Shown here: piece after piece, positions 1 to 10,949 of the stretch | Layout of the letters: each line of letters opens with the position of its first letter | Numbering within the stretch: the stretch's first letter is position 1 | Assembly (NCBI GenBank): GCA_029817715.1 | Contig: JARUPY010000088.1 | Location: 3,286,001-3,350,000 of the forward strand | DNA from: Melastoma dodecandrum | Taxonomy: Eukaryota; Streptophyta; Magnoliopsida; Myrtales; Melastomataceae | Direction of reading: 5' to 3' | DNA: 64,000 nt | The notes under the pieces: generated by a model | What the model saw: the letters and a program-made list of their open reading frames with translations, nothing else | What the model was told of the DNA's origin: nothing | Databases searched by the model: none | Position numbers and translations under genes: made by a program

Positions 1-600
1 GACCAGCTCTGCTCATATGACGGGTGAGTCGGGTGTTCCTTCCGAGATCCAGAGTCTATGAAACTCCGGGTACGGTTCGGATGACCATAACCGAGAAACT
101 CAGGATGGGAATCTCTAGTTCAATGCATAGTAGTTTGATTCTTGATTTAACCAATTGAGATATTGTTTCCTTTGCCACTTTTTGGGAACAACTGATGTTG
201 CAGTTTACAATGTCCATACCAATATTCGATCACGGAAATTTAACAGTTTCTGATGCGTATTCCTTAGCATGACATGAATTTTGAATTGGAAAAGTATGGA
301 ATCTTGGTTTGAGTTCGTTGCTGACGGGTATAACCATCTCGAACCGATTCGTCATTGACAAACCCGATTTCGTACCGTGCTTGAAGGTTGAATTTTTTAT
401 ATCCAGTCTAAAACCAGGCTTTTCTTCACATATGATCATGAAATCTCGCGATTTCTTTGCTGAAAACGACACAAACACCCCAATACAACAGTTTTTAGGA
501 ATAACAATTAACAACTGCCACCGGAAAAGATGGCAGTATTTATTATTAGTAGGAGCTCATTGGAAGGAAAAATCTGTGCCCGGGCAGTTAAGGAAATGAG
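1..600. other. intergenic, no gene recognised
   Basis: No reading frame here looks like a known family. The right end is the 3' flank of the Gnk2-like gene that ends at 601 on the minus strand. I see no repeat shared with the rest of the window. Confidence 0.4.
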
Positions 601-1041
601 TTAGTAATCGTCGTTGAATTTGTAATTCTCATACCTGAGTCGGCAGTCCATGAGCTTGATCTGTGCCCCTATGCTGCGAGTGCACTCATCGAACATTTCC
701 TTAGCGGCGTAGTCAATGCAGTCGTGACAATCCTTTGGATCGAGGTTCTCGGTGCAGAATCCGTGGCCATACAAGATGCGTTCTACCAACTCCTCCCCAT
801 TTACAGGATGCTCGCCTATGAATTGGATATAGTAGTCAAACCGGGGGGACTCTGACGTGTACAATTTCAGGTCATTCATTAATTTCACATAGATCTCATC
901 ATATGTGCTCCATAAAGTGAACTGCTTTCCATTGCAGATCCTCGACAGCAACTTGTTGTCAAAGGCTACGACGACGCTGCAAGAAGCCCCGAGGAGGAGG
1001 AAAAGGACGACGCTGACGATGCTATAAGGCGACGAACCCAT
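601..1041 (-). CDS. Gnk2-like (DUF26) small secreted cysteine-rich protein
   Basis: This is a single-exon protein of 146 residues. It begins with a hydrophobic signal peptide (about residues 1-25, rich in V, L, S and A), so it is probably secreted to the apoplast. The mature part carries one DUF26/Gnk2 domain. The diagnostic C-X8-C-X2-C motif is visible as CTENLDPKDCHDC, and six cysteines are present in the mature part, as in ginkbilobin-2, an antifungal mannose-binding protein. I chose the start at 1041 because the signal peptide follows directly; an upstream in-frame codon at 1128 would add 29 residues with no signal character. On the minus strand a TTTATATGG stretch near 1110-1120 could be the TATA element. 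The upstream 860 bp is duplicated at 3364-4228. Single-domain DUF26 proteins are linked to defence, but the exact function of this one is inferred. Confidence 0.72.
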   Translation of the reverse strand: MGSSPYSIVSVVLFLLLGASCSVVVAFDNKLLSRICNGKQFTLWSTYDEIYVKLMNDLKLYTSESPRFDYYIQFIGEHPVNGEELVERILYGHGFCTENLDPKDCHDCIDYAAKEMFDECTRSIGAQIKLMDCRLRYENYKFNDDY

Positions 1042-1906
1042 GATGTTCCAGAAAAAGGAGTTGGTTCGTAACACGCAAGGGACGTGAGACCTGTGGAATA
1101 GTTTGGGGCCATATAAAAGGAACGGCACGTCTCCTATAGATTTCTCCGTTGCCGCCCGGGGGTTCCTTCAGGCGCATCATTTGGATTTCTAGTATTCCAA
1201 CGTCGTAAACTATCCGGAAGCAAAACCACGAGGCTGGGGATTGTCGGGGTAAGAAAATGGCTTCCACAACAGGACGAATTCGACTTCAAAATCGAGTGGC
1301 GTATAATACTAAGACAACATTGTTTTAGTGGCCTGCCGGTCGACAGAAATTTATACTTGTCTAGACAAATCATGGAAAAGAGAGTCTCTCACAAGAAATC
1401 GTATGCGCTATCAATTTCGGATCATGTGTTATATAATACTCTAATGTTGTTGTTATTGTTCGTCATATGCCCTTATCCGAAGGATTTTTTCATTCTTTTT
1501 TTCTCCTCACTCGTTTTGATCCATTGTGAGAACGAAGAACTCGACTAGTTCCTCGCCTCCGTCTGTCCGGCCGCATAATGGCTATGTGAACATGACAAAG
1601 GCTACCAGTGGTTAAGTCACATTGCTGATGCGATTCATCTTCGAACAAGTTGAAGACATAGACCAAACCGATTGAGTTCACTTTAAAGTTCCTAATCGCG
1701 CATCAATTACCATACACTTCAAGATGTAGTTACCGGGATGAGATTTAGTGTTTAGGGAAGAGCCTTTGGTTTATAACCTCTTCTTTAAAAATAATTTAAT
1801 TGGCTCGCTTAAATATTTTGAATTAAATACAGATGTTCTCGTGCTATAATTGCGTATATTTATTATAATTATACTCCTGGATTAAAAAATTAATATCAAT
1901 AATAGT
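1004..1906. repeat. segmental direct duplication, copy A
   Basis: This copy holds the first codons and the upstream region of the Gnk2-like gene plus several hundred bases beyond. It matches 3364-4228 in the same orientation at roughly 90 percent by eye. Small indels distinguish the copies; for example about 40 bases near 1638-1680 are missing from copy B. The match stops at the shared AATAGT at 1901-1906 and 4223-4228. Confidence 0.85.
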
Positions 1907-3363
1907 TCAGGCCGGGGTAGTTAAATCCTTTGCCCAAGCCCAATTATAAACATTAACATGTCAGGCCAGGCCTATCGGCTGCGACAGTTTGCGGAAACAT
2001 CCCAATTGAAGGTTGGGCCGAGTGGGATTTACGGCCCCAAGCCCATAAACAGCACAGCTTCTATCATGGCGTCCTGCTTCCTTAGATTTCTCCTATGTAA
2101 TTACATCGCATAGAAATACGATGATCTTTTTCATTTTTCGAGGATGCATTCGCGGTCTCTGCCTCGGCCGAGAACCGAACATTTGTGGTGGACTCATGCG
2201 ACTTGGGCTAATCACGTCTACAGCGCGCGACATCTCTTTCAATATGTTGAACGAAACTGCTATCATTGTGCTCTTGTTTGTGTTAACCGGGGTTACAATA
2301 AGACACTGCCCGTCCATCCATTCGGACTGTCGTTCCCTCGACGCATTTCACTGTGACTATTGTTCTGTTTTTGGGGTTGCCAAACTGTGGGGAGCATTTC
2401 CAAACACAACTCCATCAACACCGTCAAACGGCTTGTATCAATGACGTGGACTGGACACCGTAGTTACTACACTTAGTCCGAACTCAAATCAGCCGCGGTC
2501 GAATCAATGGATCTACGTCATTTCGAGAAGGGAACACATACGAGGCTCACATACTGTTACATGAGATTTGGCGATTAATATAACCACCCAACTCAAATTG
2601 TAGTAATTATATGTTCATATAAACTTGTTCTAAAAAAAAGTGACGCAATATTTTCGATAAATTTTGAGCTATTCCTAACATTAAGTAATTTTCTTAGGAG
2701 TTTGTTTGTACTATGTGCATTCGGAATAAGTTCCGTTAAAAATAAAAATATATAATATGTCACGTTTTCACTTAAAAATTCGAGCTTTCATATGCGTAAA
2801 ATGAAAAAAATAATTAAAAAATGGAAAAAAGTCAAAGAACTTTCTAGGGGAAAGAAATGGGCCAAAGAAGCCCGCCTAACACCTGAATCAGGGAATCACT
2901 AAAATGGCTAAAGACACCAGCCAGATTCAGCGTGGAACGTAATGAAAATGAAAATATATAATATGCAACGCTTTCACATAATAGTTCGACATTTTAGGAC
3001 AGTTGACATCGACGGCTATACAACAAGTTCAACCCTTTTATATACTCACCCGTTAGTTTCATCGGAAGCACCACTTTCATACGACAAAGATTTGATTCCA
3101 CAATTGCTATAACTGAGCAGCAAAAATATTCCTTAACATCTCGAGTTGTTATCACCATTGAAACAAGCCGTTGATTACGATCGAGATGGCCCGTCTCGAA
3201 GATTTCATTCGGTATTAAAATAACATTACAATTAAAGGCTTATCGTCGTTGTCTGCTGTGGCCAGAACTCATAAAATCAGGGACTGCCACCTGCTTTGAC
3301 AAAACTGGAGCTTCACGATTGTCAGATTCTGCCACAGTCACGGTTCACTAATACAAGATTTCA
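1907..3363. other. intergenic spacer between the duplicated blocks
   Basis: This AT-rich stretch has no convincing gene. Short open frames at 2093-2444 on both strands resemble no family I know and look like chance. Confidence 0.4.
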
Positions 3364-3437
3364 GGAAGGATGACGCTGACGATGCTATAAGGCGATGAAC
3401 CCATGATGTTCCAGAAAAAGGAGTTGGTTCGAAACAC
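3348..3437 (-). pseudogene. truncated Gnk2-like gene copy (signal peptide only)
   Basis: The duplicated block carries the same start codon and the first signal-peptide codons (MGSSPYSIVSV) as the gene at 601-1041. The sequence then leaves homology at about 3364 and reaches a stop at 3348. The whole cysteine-rich domain is absent, so no Gnk2 fold can be made. The promoter-side sequence is largely kept, so transcription is possible but not shown. Confidence 0.7.
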
Positions 3438-4228
3438 GCAAGGGACGTGAGACCTGTGGAATAGTTCAGGGCCATATAAAAAAAACGGCACGTTTCCTAT
3501 AGATTTCTCCGTTGCCGCCTGGGGGGTTCCTTCGGGCGCATCATTTGGATTTCTGGCATTCCAACATCGTAAACTATCCGGAAACAAAACCATGAGGCTG
3601 GGGATTGTCGGGGTAAGAAAATGGCTTCGACAATAGGACGAATTCGACTTCAAAATCGAGTGGCGTATAATACAAAGACAACATCGTTTTAGTGGCTTGC
3701 CGGTCGGCAGAAATTTGTACTTGTCTAGACAGATAGAGGAAAAGAGAGTCTGTCACAAGAAATCGTATGCGCTATCAATATTGGATCATGTGTTATATAA
3801 TACTCTAATGATGTTGTTATTGTTCGTCATATCCCCTTATCCGAAGGATTTTTTCATTCTTTTTTTCTCCTCGCTCATTTTGATCCATTGTGAGAACGAA
3901 GAACTCGACTAGTTCCTCGCCTCCGTCTGTCCAGCCGCAGAATGACTATGTGAACATGACAAAGGCTGCCAGTGGTTAAGTCGCATTGCTGACGCGATTC
4001 ACCTTGAGTCCTCTTTAAGGCTCCTAATCGCGCATCGGCTACCATATACTTCAAGACGTAAAAATCTGGACGAGATTTAGTATTTAGGGATTTGCCATTG
4101 GTTTAATACTTCCTCTTTAAAAATAATTTTACTGGCTCGCTAAATATCTTAATTTAAATCGTGTTATAATTTCGTATATTTATTAAAATTATACTCATGG
4201 ATTAAAAAAAATTAATATCGATAATAGT
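3364..4228. repeat. segmental direct duplication, copy B
   Basis: This is the second copy of the block at 1004-1906. Its right edge abuts the interspersed repeat that starts near 4229, so that repeat may have cut the copy. Confidence 0.85.
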
Positions 4229-5230
4229 GTATGCCCGTCCTCCGACCTAGCATGTGCGTATCGGTTCGAACGAATCAAGGATCCGGGCACGCTCCCCCAA
4301 GGCCCAATCTGGTCAACGTCACGACTCCAAAGTGTGAAACCCCGGAAAGAGGCTGGCCCAGAGGGTGCGAATCCCATTCAAACTTTATTCCTTGGTATTT
4401 CCATGAGTTCCACGAAACCTCCAGATAATATCCATAAATGACTTGTGCGAGCAGGTATATGGTATAACTCAGCGGTAGAACCCCGTATCGATTATCTCTC
4501 CAATTCCGAGAACTCGCCAATATTGGTAAAACAACAATTGGTCGCAGTGACAAGGCCTGAGCGACTGTTTACTAAAAAGACAGGTCTCCTCAAAGTTTAT
4601 TTGCAAAACTGAATATTCCCATGGAGTCAGACGCTACGGAAGGGAATTGGGTCGGGCCCACCCTTGGTTCTCAAATGGGCTTGTGAGGCGTTTCGCCCTC
4701 CTTAGAGATGACAGGCGAAAGGCTGCGTTAGGGTCTCATTTGGGAGCTTTTGGTAGGACTCCGGGAGCGGCTCGTTTCGCAGTTTCCCATAAAAAATGGC
4801 TCCATAAAAACAGTTGTTGTTGTTTAACCTAGGTAAACTATACGGAGTCGCCACCAACTTTAAGTTTGAAAAAAATTAGTTTAAGTCAGAAAAACCAGAG
4901 TGAGTTCAGAGATTCTTATTTACTAACTCTTACATTCTAACATGCGAAAAGGAGGTGGCGTTTGCTCCAAAAAATTCGCTTTTGTTTAATGGGTGTTGGA
5001 CCCGATTCAGGAGTTGGGCTGGACTCGTATCAATGTTTTACGGGTGTTGGATCCGATTCGGGCTTTGGACCTGAACTCATGTTTGTTTAGTTAAAAATCA
5101 ACACATGACATAAATCCTAAAGGCCTAAAACATGCATGCAAACACACTCAATTATTTAGATAAAAGGGACGGGGAAGGGCGGTGACTGCGGGACTATACA
5201 CTTGGACCCGCAATCCGTTACAAGTGGGCT
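4229..5230. repeat. interspersed repeat family R1, copy 1
   Basis: This stretch matches 28725-29400 in the same order. Shared landmarks are GACGCTACGGAAGGGAAT, GGCGAAAGGCTGCGTTA, a segment around GGAGTCGCCACC (4847), and a pair of half-repeats around TTGGACCCGATTC (4996 and 5047). Copy 1 has about 295 extra bases (about 4333-4627) not present in copy 2. No coding capacity is recognised. It may be part of an LTR or a non-autonomous retroelement, but I cannot classify it. Confidence 0.6.
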
Positions 5231-5705
5231 TTGAATTATTTTAGGGAGGCTCGTTGAACGGACCTACGGATTCCTAAAAGAAAATGCATCAACCATTTAA
5301 TTAATAGTTGGAGAGTATAACACAATTTGGTTACAATTGAGTTGTAAAACTTTATACAACGGTAGCTTTTTATCAAACTTGAATAGAAGCATGTATGGGT
5401 CACTTCTATGACCTGCCAAAACACGCAATAACGTTAGTCAAATGACTAAGTACGGCAGCTCAAGCACACACCATCAATCGCTCATAACATCCATTGACGT
5501 ATCTCAAAATCGAGACCTCATCTCAAAATTTCGACATACACTGTTGCGTTTCCAAACCCTCAAGGATCGCAACTAAGTTATTTCCAGCGGCATCCAGGAA
5601 CGTCGCATTTACAGCCTACGCACGCCCCATAAAAGCCTCATGTTCATGTACTTTCAGCCACACAACATCCCGCTACCGCGGATCAAACCATCTAGGTGTG
5701 TAAAA
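5231..5705. other. spacer, 3' flank of the PMD/MULE unit
   Basis: No gene or clear repeat is recognised. If the MULE is bounded on this side its terminal inverted repeat should lie here, but I found no match to the foldback-element ends near 10.6 kb. Confidence 0.35.
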
Positions 5706-6966
5706 CTACGGAACTTCCCTCCGTGCCTTAGCTTTTCGCCCAACTTGAATTATTTGCTCGTCGCCAAATTGTCGAATGACTCTATCCGGGTAGTGCCATT
5801 CGACAATTGAGAAGCAGATCAGCGGCACACGTGCTCGCCAGCTTTCTTCACCGTCCAAGCAATAATCAGGAAGTCTGGCACGGACATCATCCGTGTATGG
5901 ATGCCAAACGACTTGCGAAACGAACAAACATAACCAACCAACCAACGACAATCACAAGAAGTTGAATCAACATTAAGTCGAAGGGAAATACCTGATGAGA
6001 ACTCTGCCTATCAAGTGCTTATCTGATAACAGATAAGACATGCGTAGCCACAACAGTCGTATCGAGAGATGCTCCCCATCGATATGCAAGAGGCATTCCT
6101 TACCTCTTTATGCTCTGACGTCTTAGGGGAGATAAGTGTGGGAATCTGTCCCACGCCCACGTCTGCAGCAACACTAAACAACCAGCAATCTGAGATGCTT
6201 TCTTGTCTGCTGCTCGACATAACTGTCTGTATAGGCATGCTAGACAAGTTGATCCCTACCTATAAGTACCACATAACTCGAAGTCCTCCAACAGCGGCAA
6301 CCACATCAGATGCACTAGGTTGTCCGACTTATCCGGAAAAATCATCGATCCTATAAGCTGCAGCATGTATGCCCTGATATGCATACGTACCTGCTCTTCC
6401 GGTGCATGTGGATCTAAGACGTCGAAACGGGATGCCAACCAACTCATCTTCACCCTTCCCGCCTTCATGTGACTTCTTCCCGGGACGTCCCCTAGTAGAT
6501 GAGCGCAAACCGCTTCGAAGTCGAAGCTGGTGTAGGAGATGACGGGGTCACCCTCAATGGGCAATCCTAGCTGAATCGCCACGTCCTGCAATGTCACGGT
6601 CATCTCTCCATGCGCCATGTGGAAAGTGTGAGTCTCCGGCCTCCATCGCTCCACTAATGCCGTGATTAGCGCATGATCTAGCTGAATGAATGGTAGCTTC
6701 GCAACTCCAAAGAAGCCAGCCTGTCGTAGGTATCTATCCATCCGGCGGTCTCGAAGGATCTTCTTTACACTACTTTCATGATGGCGACATTTCAAAACAT
6801 TGTTCTGCATGAAAATGAAATTTCAATTGATTAGTAACATAACTGAAAATATACAAAATATTTACTAAGACCTCCATACCTCCGTATAAGATGAATCCCA
6901 TACAATAGAAGAACGATGCTGCTGCTGGGAGTGCAGTACAGTCGGGTCCTGCGGTCCTGGCTCCAT
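5706..6966 (-). pseudogene. plant mobile domain (PMD) gene, MAIN/PP7-long-form-like, disabled
   Basis: Three exons read on the minus strand: 6880-6966 (start MEPGPQDP), 5992-6804, and 5706-5912, which together would encode about 368 residues. PMD hallmarks are visible: LDHALITALVERWRPETHTF, LQDVAIQLGLPIEGDPV, WLYRQ-type text after the break, and VVWHPYTDDVRARLPDYC with VPLICFSIVEWHYPDRVIRQF near the end. Three in-frame stops interrupt exon 2: TAG at 6256-6258 where the family has tryptophan, TAA at 6100-6102 and TAA at 6019-6021. The last acceptor reads AA at 5913-5914 instead of AG. The PMD occurs in host silencing factors (MAIN, MAIL1) and in transposons. Its position 127 bp behind a MULE transposase and its decay point to the transposon type. 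Confidence 0.85.
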
Positions 6967-7093
6967 AGTATAACCTTAAAAGACAAATGAAACATATTAA
7001 GTCCCGGGTCCATAGTATAACGTCCATATAATAAACGTAGAAATGAAACATATCAAGTATAATTCAAGATAACCTCCATATAACCTTACAGTT

Positions 7094-9763
7094 TCATTTA
7101 TTTGGACAACTACGGCGATTATGTCCCTCAAGTTTACAAAGATTGCAAGTCAACTTCTTCTTCCGTTCCCTCACATCCATTTCATTGTGAATTCTAGTAG
7201 ATCTGGGTCTCCCTTTCTGTCGTGCCCTTTTTGGATTCGGAACAATATTTGGGAATGTATATGCATCCCAATCTTCTTTACAATCAAATGAATGCCATGT
7301 GGATGAGTAAATCGCCTTTTGATTAGCCCAAGTGTAAATATTGTGAATGGAATCCGAGCCATCCACGTTAACATAGGCAAAACAAGCAAGGGCATGAGAA
7401 CATGGTATCCGATAGGTTTGCCATTTCTTGCAGATGCACCTATGGTGTCGTAGAAAGACGTTCTTTGTCTTATAATTCCCCCGGGTCGTGACAACGAACG
7501 TACCTTCACCACGATCTAAAAGAGTGACTTGGTGATTTCTGGCTTTCTTATTCCTCTTTGAAAATGATTTATGGCAACTTTAGTGATTTCTCATCCTTCC
7601 TTATCGCCGCATCAGCTTCATCATTTCTACTGATCCAATAAGCACAACAATTGTAGAAGGTCTTTCTCACTAAAGCAGATACCGGAAGCGATCGAGCACC
7701 CCTTAGAATAGCATTGTAGCTCTCGCTTAAATTTGTCGTCATTATACCCCAACAGTGGCTCCCATCGTTACTGAGAGTCCATTGTGACTTATCCATCTCG
7801 TCGAAAAACTCGGATGATTCTGGAATAGTTCTGAGAATGTGACGCAAATATTGTTTCATCTTCGGAGGCATACATTTCCTTACAGCAATAGCAAGGAATT
7901 TCTTTCCACGTACATTCTTGTATCTCGCGTTGAAGTTGCTAGCTACATGGCGTACACAAAACCTCCACTGTGCAAAAGGTGGCGTCCAACCTACTTCAAC
8001 ATCGTTTACCGCCGCTAGAATATCAGAATGCCTATCTGAAATCAAACATAATCCCTGACAATCATCGCCAACTACGTACCGTTTAAGGCATTTCAAAAAC
8101 CATCCCCACGACTGGTAGCTTTCCTCATCTACGATTGCAAATGCTAGAGGCACTCTATGGTTGCTGCCATCCAAACTACAAGCAATCAATAACTTATGCT
8201 TGTATTTTCCGTACAAGACAGTCCCGTCAATACTAACTACGGGGCGACAATAACGGAATGCCGTTACTGAGGGACCAAAACACCAAAATACTCTCTGGAA
8301 AACAAACTGCGAATCACCAACCATGTATGAACCTCCCCAGTCAACGCAACTATTAGGATTAGAGGCACGAATCGCGTTCAGCAAATGTGGCAACTTGTTG
8401 TATGATTCATCCCACGAGCCATAACACCACGCAATAGCTTTCCTTCTCGCATCCCACACCCTTCTCCTTGGCACTTCGTATCCATATTTCTCCTTCACCA
8501 AGTTGCGAAGAACTTGAACTTGAACTTCCGGACTATCACACTTACAAATTACCTAAACATAGGTTCCATGAAATTTGAATCCAGACGCTCATGATCACGC
8601 GATAGTACGGGATTTATGCAACTATGAGGTTCACCAACTATTCTCACCTCAAACTCGTCATCCTCTTTTGGTTGTATCGCCTGTAACCTCCACTTACAGC
8701 CCTTCTCGAATTCTAACCAACATATATTCCACAATGTCTTCGTGGATTTGACAATCTCATAATTGCAATGCCATAAAATATGAAAATTGTTCACCGTCTG
8801 GATGAGCATTTTCTTATCCTTGAAACGCATTCCCTTTTGAAATTCATCAATAAGGTCAGAAAAGTCCACAAGAGGATGAAAATCCCACTCCTTAACTCTC
8901 TCATGTACGTCATCCAAATATTCACTATAAAAGGACAGAGGTTTCTCCTTCTCCTTCGACTGACTTCGCGAACTAGACCCTTCACCAGATTCAACAACCA
9001 TAACCATATCATTGTCCACATTCTCATCATCCGACATCTCATTGCCGGCATTCACATCGTTAAAAAACTCTGCATCAGTGTCGACATCTCGGTCAGAATT
9101 CATCACATCTTCATTCACATTGCCTTCATCTTCTATCGGAGGATTAGAACATTCTCCAACAGTATCATTACTCTCTACTTCAGCAACGACAATTTCGTTT
9201 CCAGCGACAACTTCCATACGATGATCAACTTCCATCGGAATATTATAACAATGTTCGCCCGGAAAACAACGCTGCACTTCCTCCTCAACCACAGGACGAT
9301 CCACTTCCACATTAGTCTGTACGGCAAACATCTTAGCCTCTACAGTTTCAGTTTGACAACGAATACCCATATGACGATGGCGTTCCACATTACGCTCAAC
9401 ATCCACCCTTCTAGCTTGAACATCCGGCACCGATACATCATACAACACATATATTTGTTGCATATTCCGTGGATTTACAATAGCAAACTTAACTAGCAAC
9501 TTCACATCTTTATCCAATTTAATAGGAACAAGATAATGTTGTACGCCAATATTATTTAACGCCAGAACGGGATACCTATGCGCTATCTGTAATGAAATTG
9601 CCGATTGCAAACCGATAGCTTCGCATATCAACCGTTCAAAATTCTCGTAATTGACAAATTTAGGAATTTTTGTTCTTGATATTGAACCATTTTGATAACC
9701 AACTCCGTCAGCTCCATTGATGGTATTTCCGTTATAAAAGATCAATAGTTCAATCGACGACAT
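7094..9763 (-). pseudogene. Mutator-like (MULE) transposase, two frameshifts
   Basis: Domains in order on the minus strand: an N-terminal PB1-like segment (from the ATG at 9763), an acidic linker, a MuDR-type DNA-binding segment (about 8560-8900, with FEKGCKWRL and a downstream H-x-C), the DDE transposase core in 7569-8501 (SIDGT, LISDRHSDI, FCVRHVASNF), a SWIM zinc finger (CICKKWQ...CSHAL, about 7390-7440) and a terminal CCHC knuckle (CNLCKLEGHNRRSC). The reading frame is broken at about 8548, where one base appears missing, and again at about 7545-7565. Otherwise the coding sequence is well kept, so the element died recently on the family's time scale. A functional protein would cut and rejoin element ends in the nucleus. 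This copy should not make full-length enzyme. Confidence 0.85.
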
Positions 9764-10226
9764 TGGAATACAACACCTAAATCAATTGGACTGTCAATTA
9801 AACACTTTAGCAACATTGGAATACAACACCAAAATCAATTGAACGGTCAATTAAACACTTTAGTAGGTAATTACATTCGAAAATATTAATTAAATACTTT
9901 CTTATCCTTTATAAACCACATCTTACCATAATTTTCATACGATAACATTAACACTAATTAATTATAATTCAATTAATTCAACAAATTAAATAGTAATTAA
10001 TTATAAAAAAACATAAAATTACACTATTACCTTTAGGGGAACGGAAGGGGATGGTCGGGGACGGGATGGCTCCAAAGAGGACCGTGGGGAACGGGGACGG
10101 ACGCACGGACTCGGGAACGGAAGCATGGTCGGGGACGGAAGCACGGGCTCGGAGACGAAAAACCGAGACGAGGGGGCTTCAATCGGTCGGAGGCGGCAGG
10201 GGGGCGGACGGGGTGGCGGCAGGTTT
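9764..10226. other. 5' flank of the MULE: AT-rich then purine-rich GC segment
   Basis: Bases 9764-10030 are AT-rich. They include two near-identical pieces (about 9769-9800 and 9813-9858) that contain ACATTGGAATACAACACC or its variant. Bases 10034-10226 are strongly G-rich with repeated GGGGACGG-like words. No gene is recognised. Confidence 0.5.
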
Positions 10227-10266
10227 AACTCGGGGAGATCTGTCTCCCCGAGTTTGTTTTTTTTTT
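10227..10266. repeat. 12-bp perfect hairpin followed by a T run
   Basis: AACTCGGGGAGA (10227-10238) pairs perfectly with TCTCCCCGAGTT (10243-10254) across a 4-base loop, and a run of about 12 T follows. It resembles a factor-independent terminator in shape, but this is a plant nucleus, so the resemblance may have no function. It sits at the edge of the palindrome-rich block. Confidence 0.7.
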
Positions 10267-10618
10267 TAAACCTAGCAAAGTCGGCCTTTGTAAGGCCGAC
10301 CTTGCTCAGACCGCACCGAAGTCGATCTTACAAAGGCCGACTTCCTCTGCCATAATTTTTTTTAAGCTACTGGAAGTCGGCCTTTGTAAGGCCGACTTTG
10401 CTCAGACTGCACTGAAGTCGGTCTTACAAAGGCCGACTTCCTTTGGTATATATTTTTTTTTCTAAGTTAGTGGAAGTTGACCTTTGTAAGGCCGACTTCG
10501 ATTATGGGAAACCAAAGTCGGCCTTACAAAGGCCGACTTCCACTAACTAAAAAAAAAAAAAATTGGCATCCTGGTGAACCAAAGTCGGCCAATTATTTTC
10601 AAAGATGCGTCATTTGGC
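10266..10618. mobile_element. foldback element F, partial copy
   Basis: The segment contains six near-palindromes of the GAAGTCGGCCTT-tgt-AAGGCCGACTTC type (about 10275, 10310, 10376, 10413, 10475 and 10514), arranged as forward/reverse pairs. The right end reads GCGTCATTTGGCGAAATATT and is homologous to the terminal repeat of the full copy at 10950-11542. It then breaks off at about 10618. No left terminal repeat is visible, so this copy is truncated or is one end of a larger element. Confidence 0.75.
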
Positions 10619-10940
10619 GAAATATTTCGCCAAATGATGTGCCTGGTGGTTAAGTCTTCATCCCTGACTGAACTCAAGACCGACTACTACTATCTCGCCT
10701 GGGTCTCCTTTTTTCTTCTTTCTTTTCTGTAACTTGTGTCGGAATTTGTCGAATTAAATTAAACAAAGCTTTTGCTAACGTTTTCAAAAGTACAGAAGTT
10801 GAATTAGAGGGCAAAAGAATCAATGAGCGTACAGGTGAACTCCCGATAAATAAATTAAAAAAAAAAATTCGTTGGACTATTAAATCCTCCTTTCTCTTTG
10901 GCATCTCCATAGCAGTCAAATTCTCTTTCGCCTGCCTACG
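10619..10940. other. spacer between two foldback elements
   Basis: No coding sequence or repeat is recognised in this 320-base gap. Confidence 0.4.
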
Positions 10941-10949
10941 TAAAATAAT

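Larger units (their letters stand above)
5706..9763 (-). mobile_element. PMD-carrying MULE DNA transposon, coding body
   Basis: The transposase and the PMD gene lie head to tail on the minus strand with only 127 bp between the transposase stop and the PMD start. MULEs that carry a PMD are known in plants. The outer limits are not certain: I could not match terminal inverted repeats on both sides. On the right, the foldback material starting at about 10.27 kb is a candidate for the element end. Confidence 0.6.

Noticed and set aside
2093..2444. small gene between the Gnk2 duplicates
   Set aside because: Overlapping frames on both strands have no recognisable domain, and no signal peptide or homology is visible.
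4440..4490. possible plastid tRNA-Val gene
   Set aside because: Only about 20 bases resemble the tRNA D-arm. Anticodon and acceptor stems do not follow, so no tRNA gene is called.
8780..9496. 238-codon plus-strand open frame
   Set aside because: It is the antisense of the MULE N-terminal region, with histidine- and isoleucine-rich text typical of a shadow frame.
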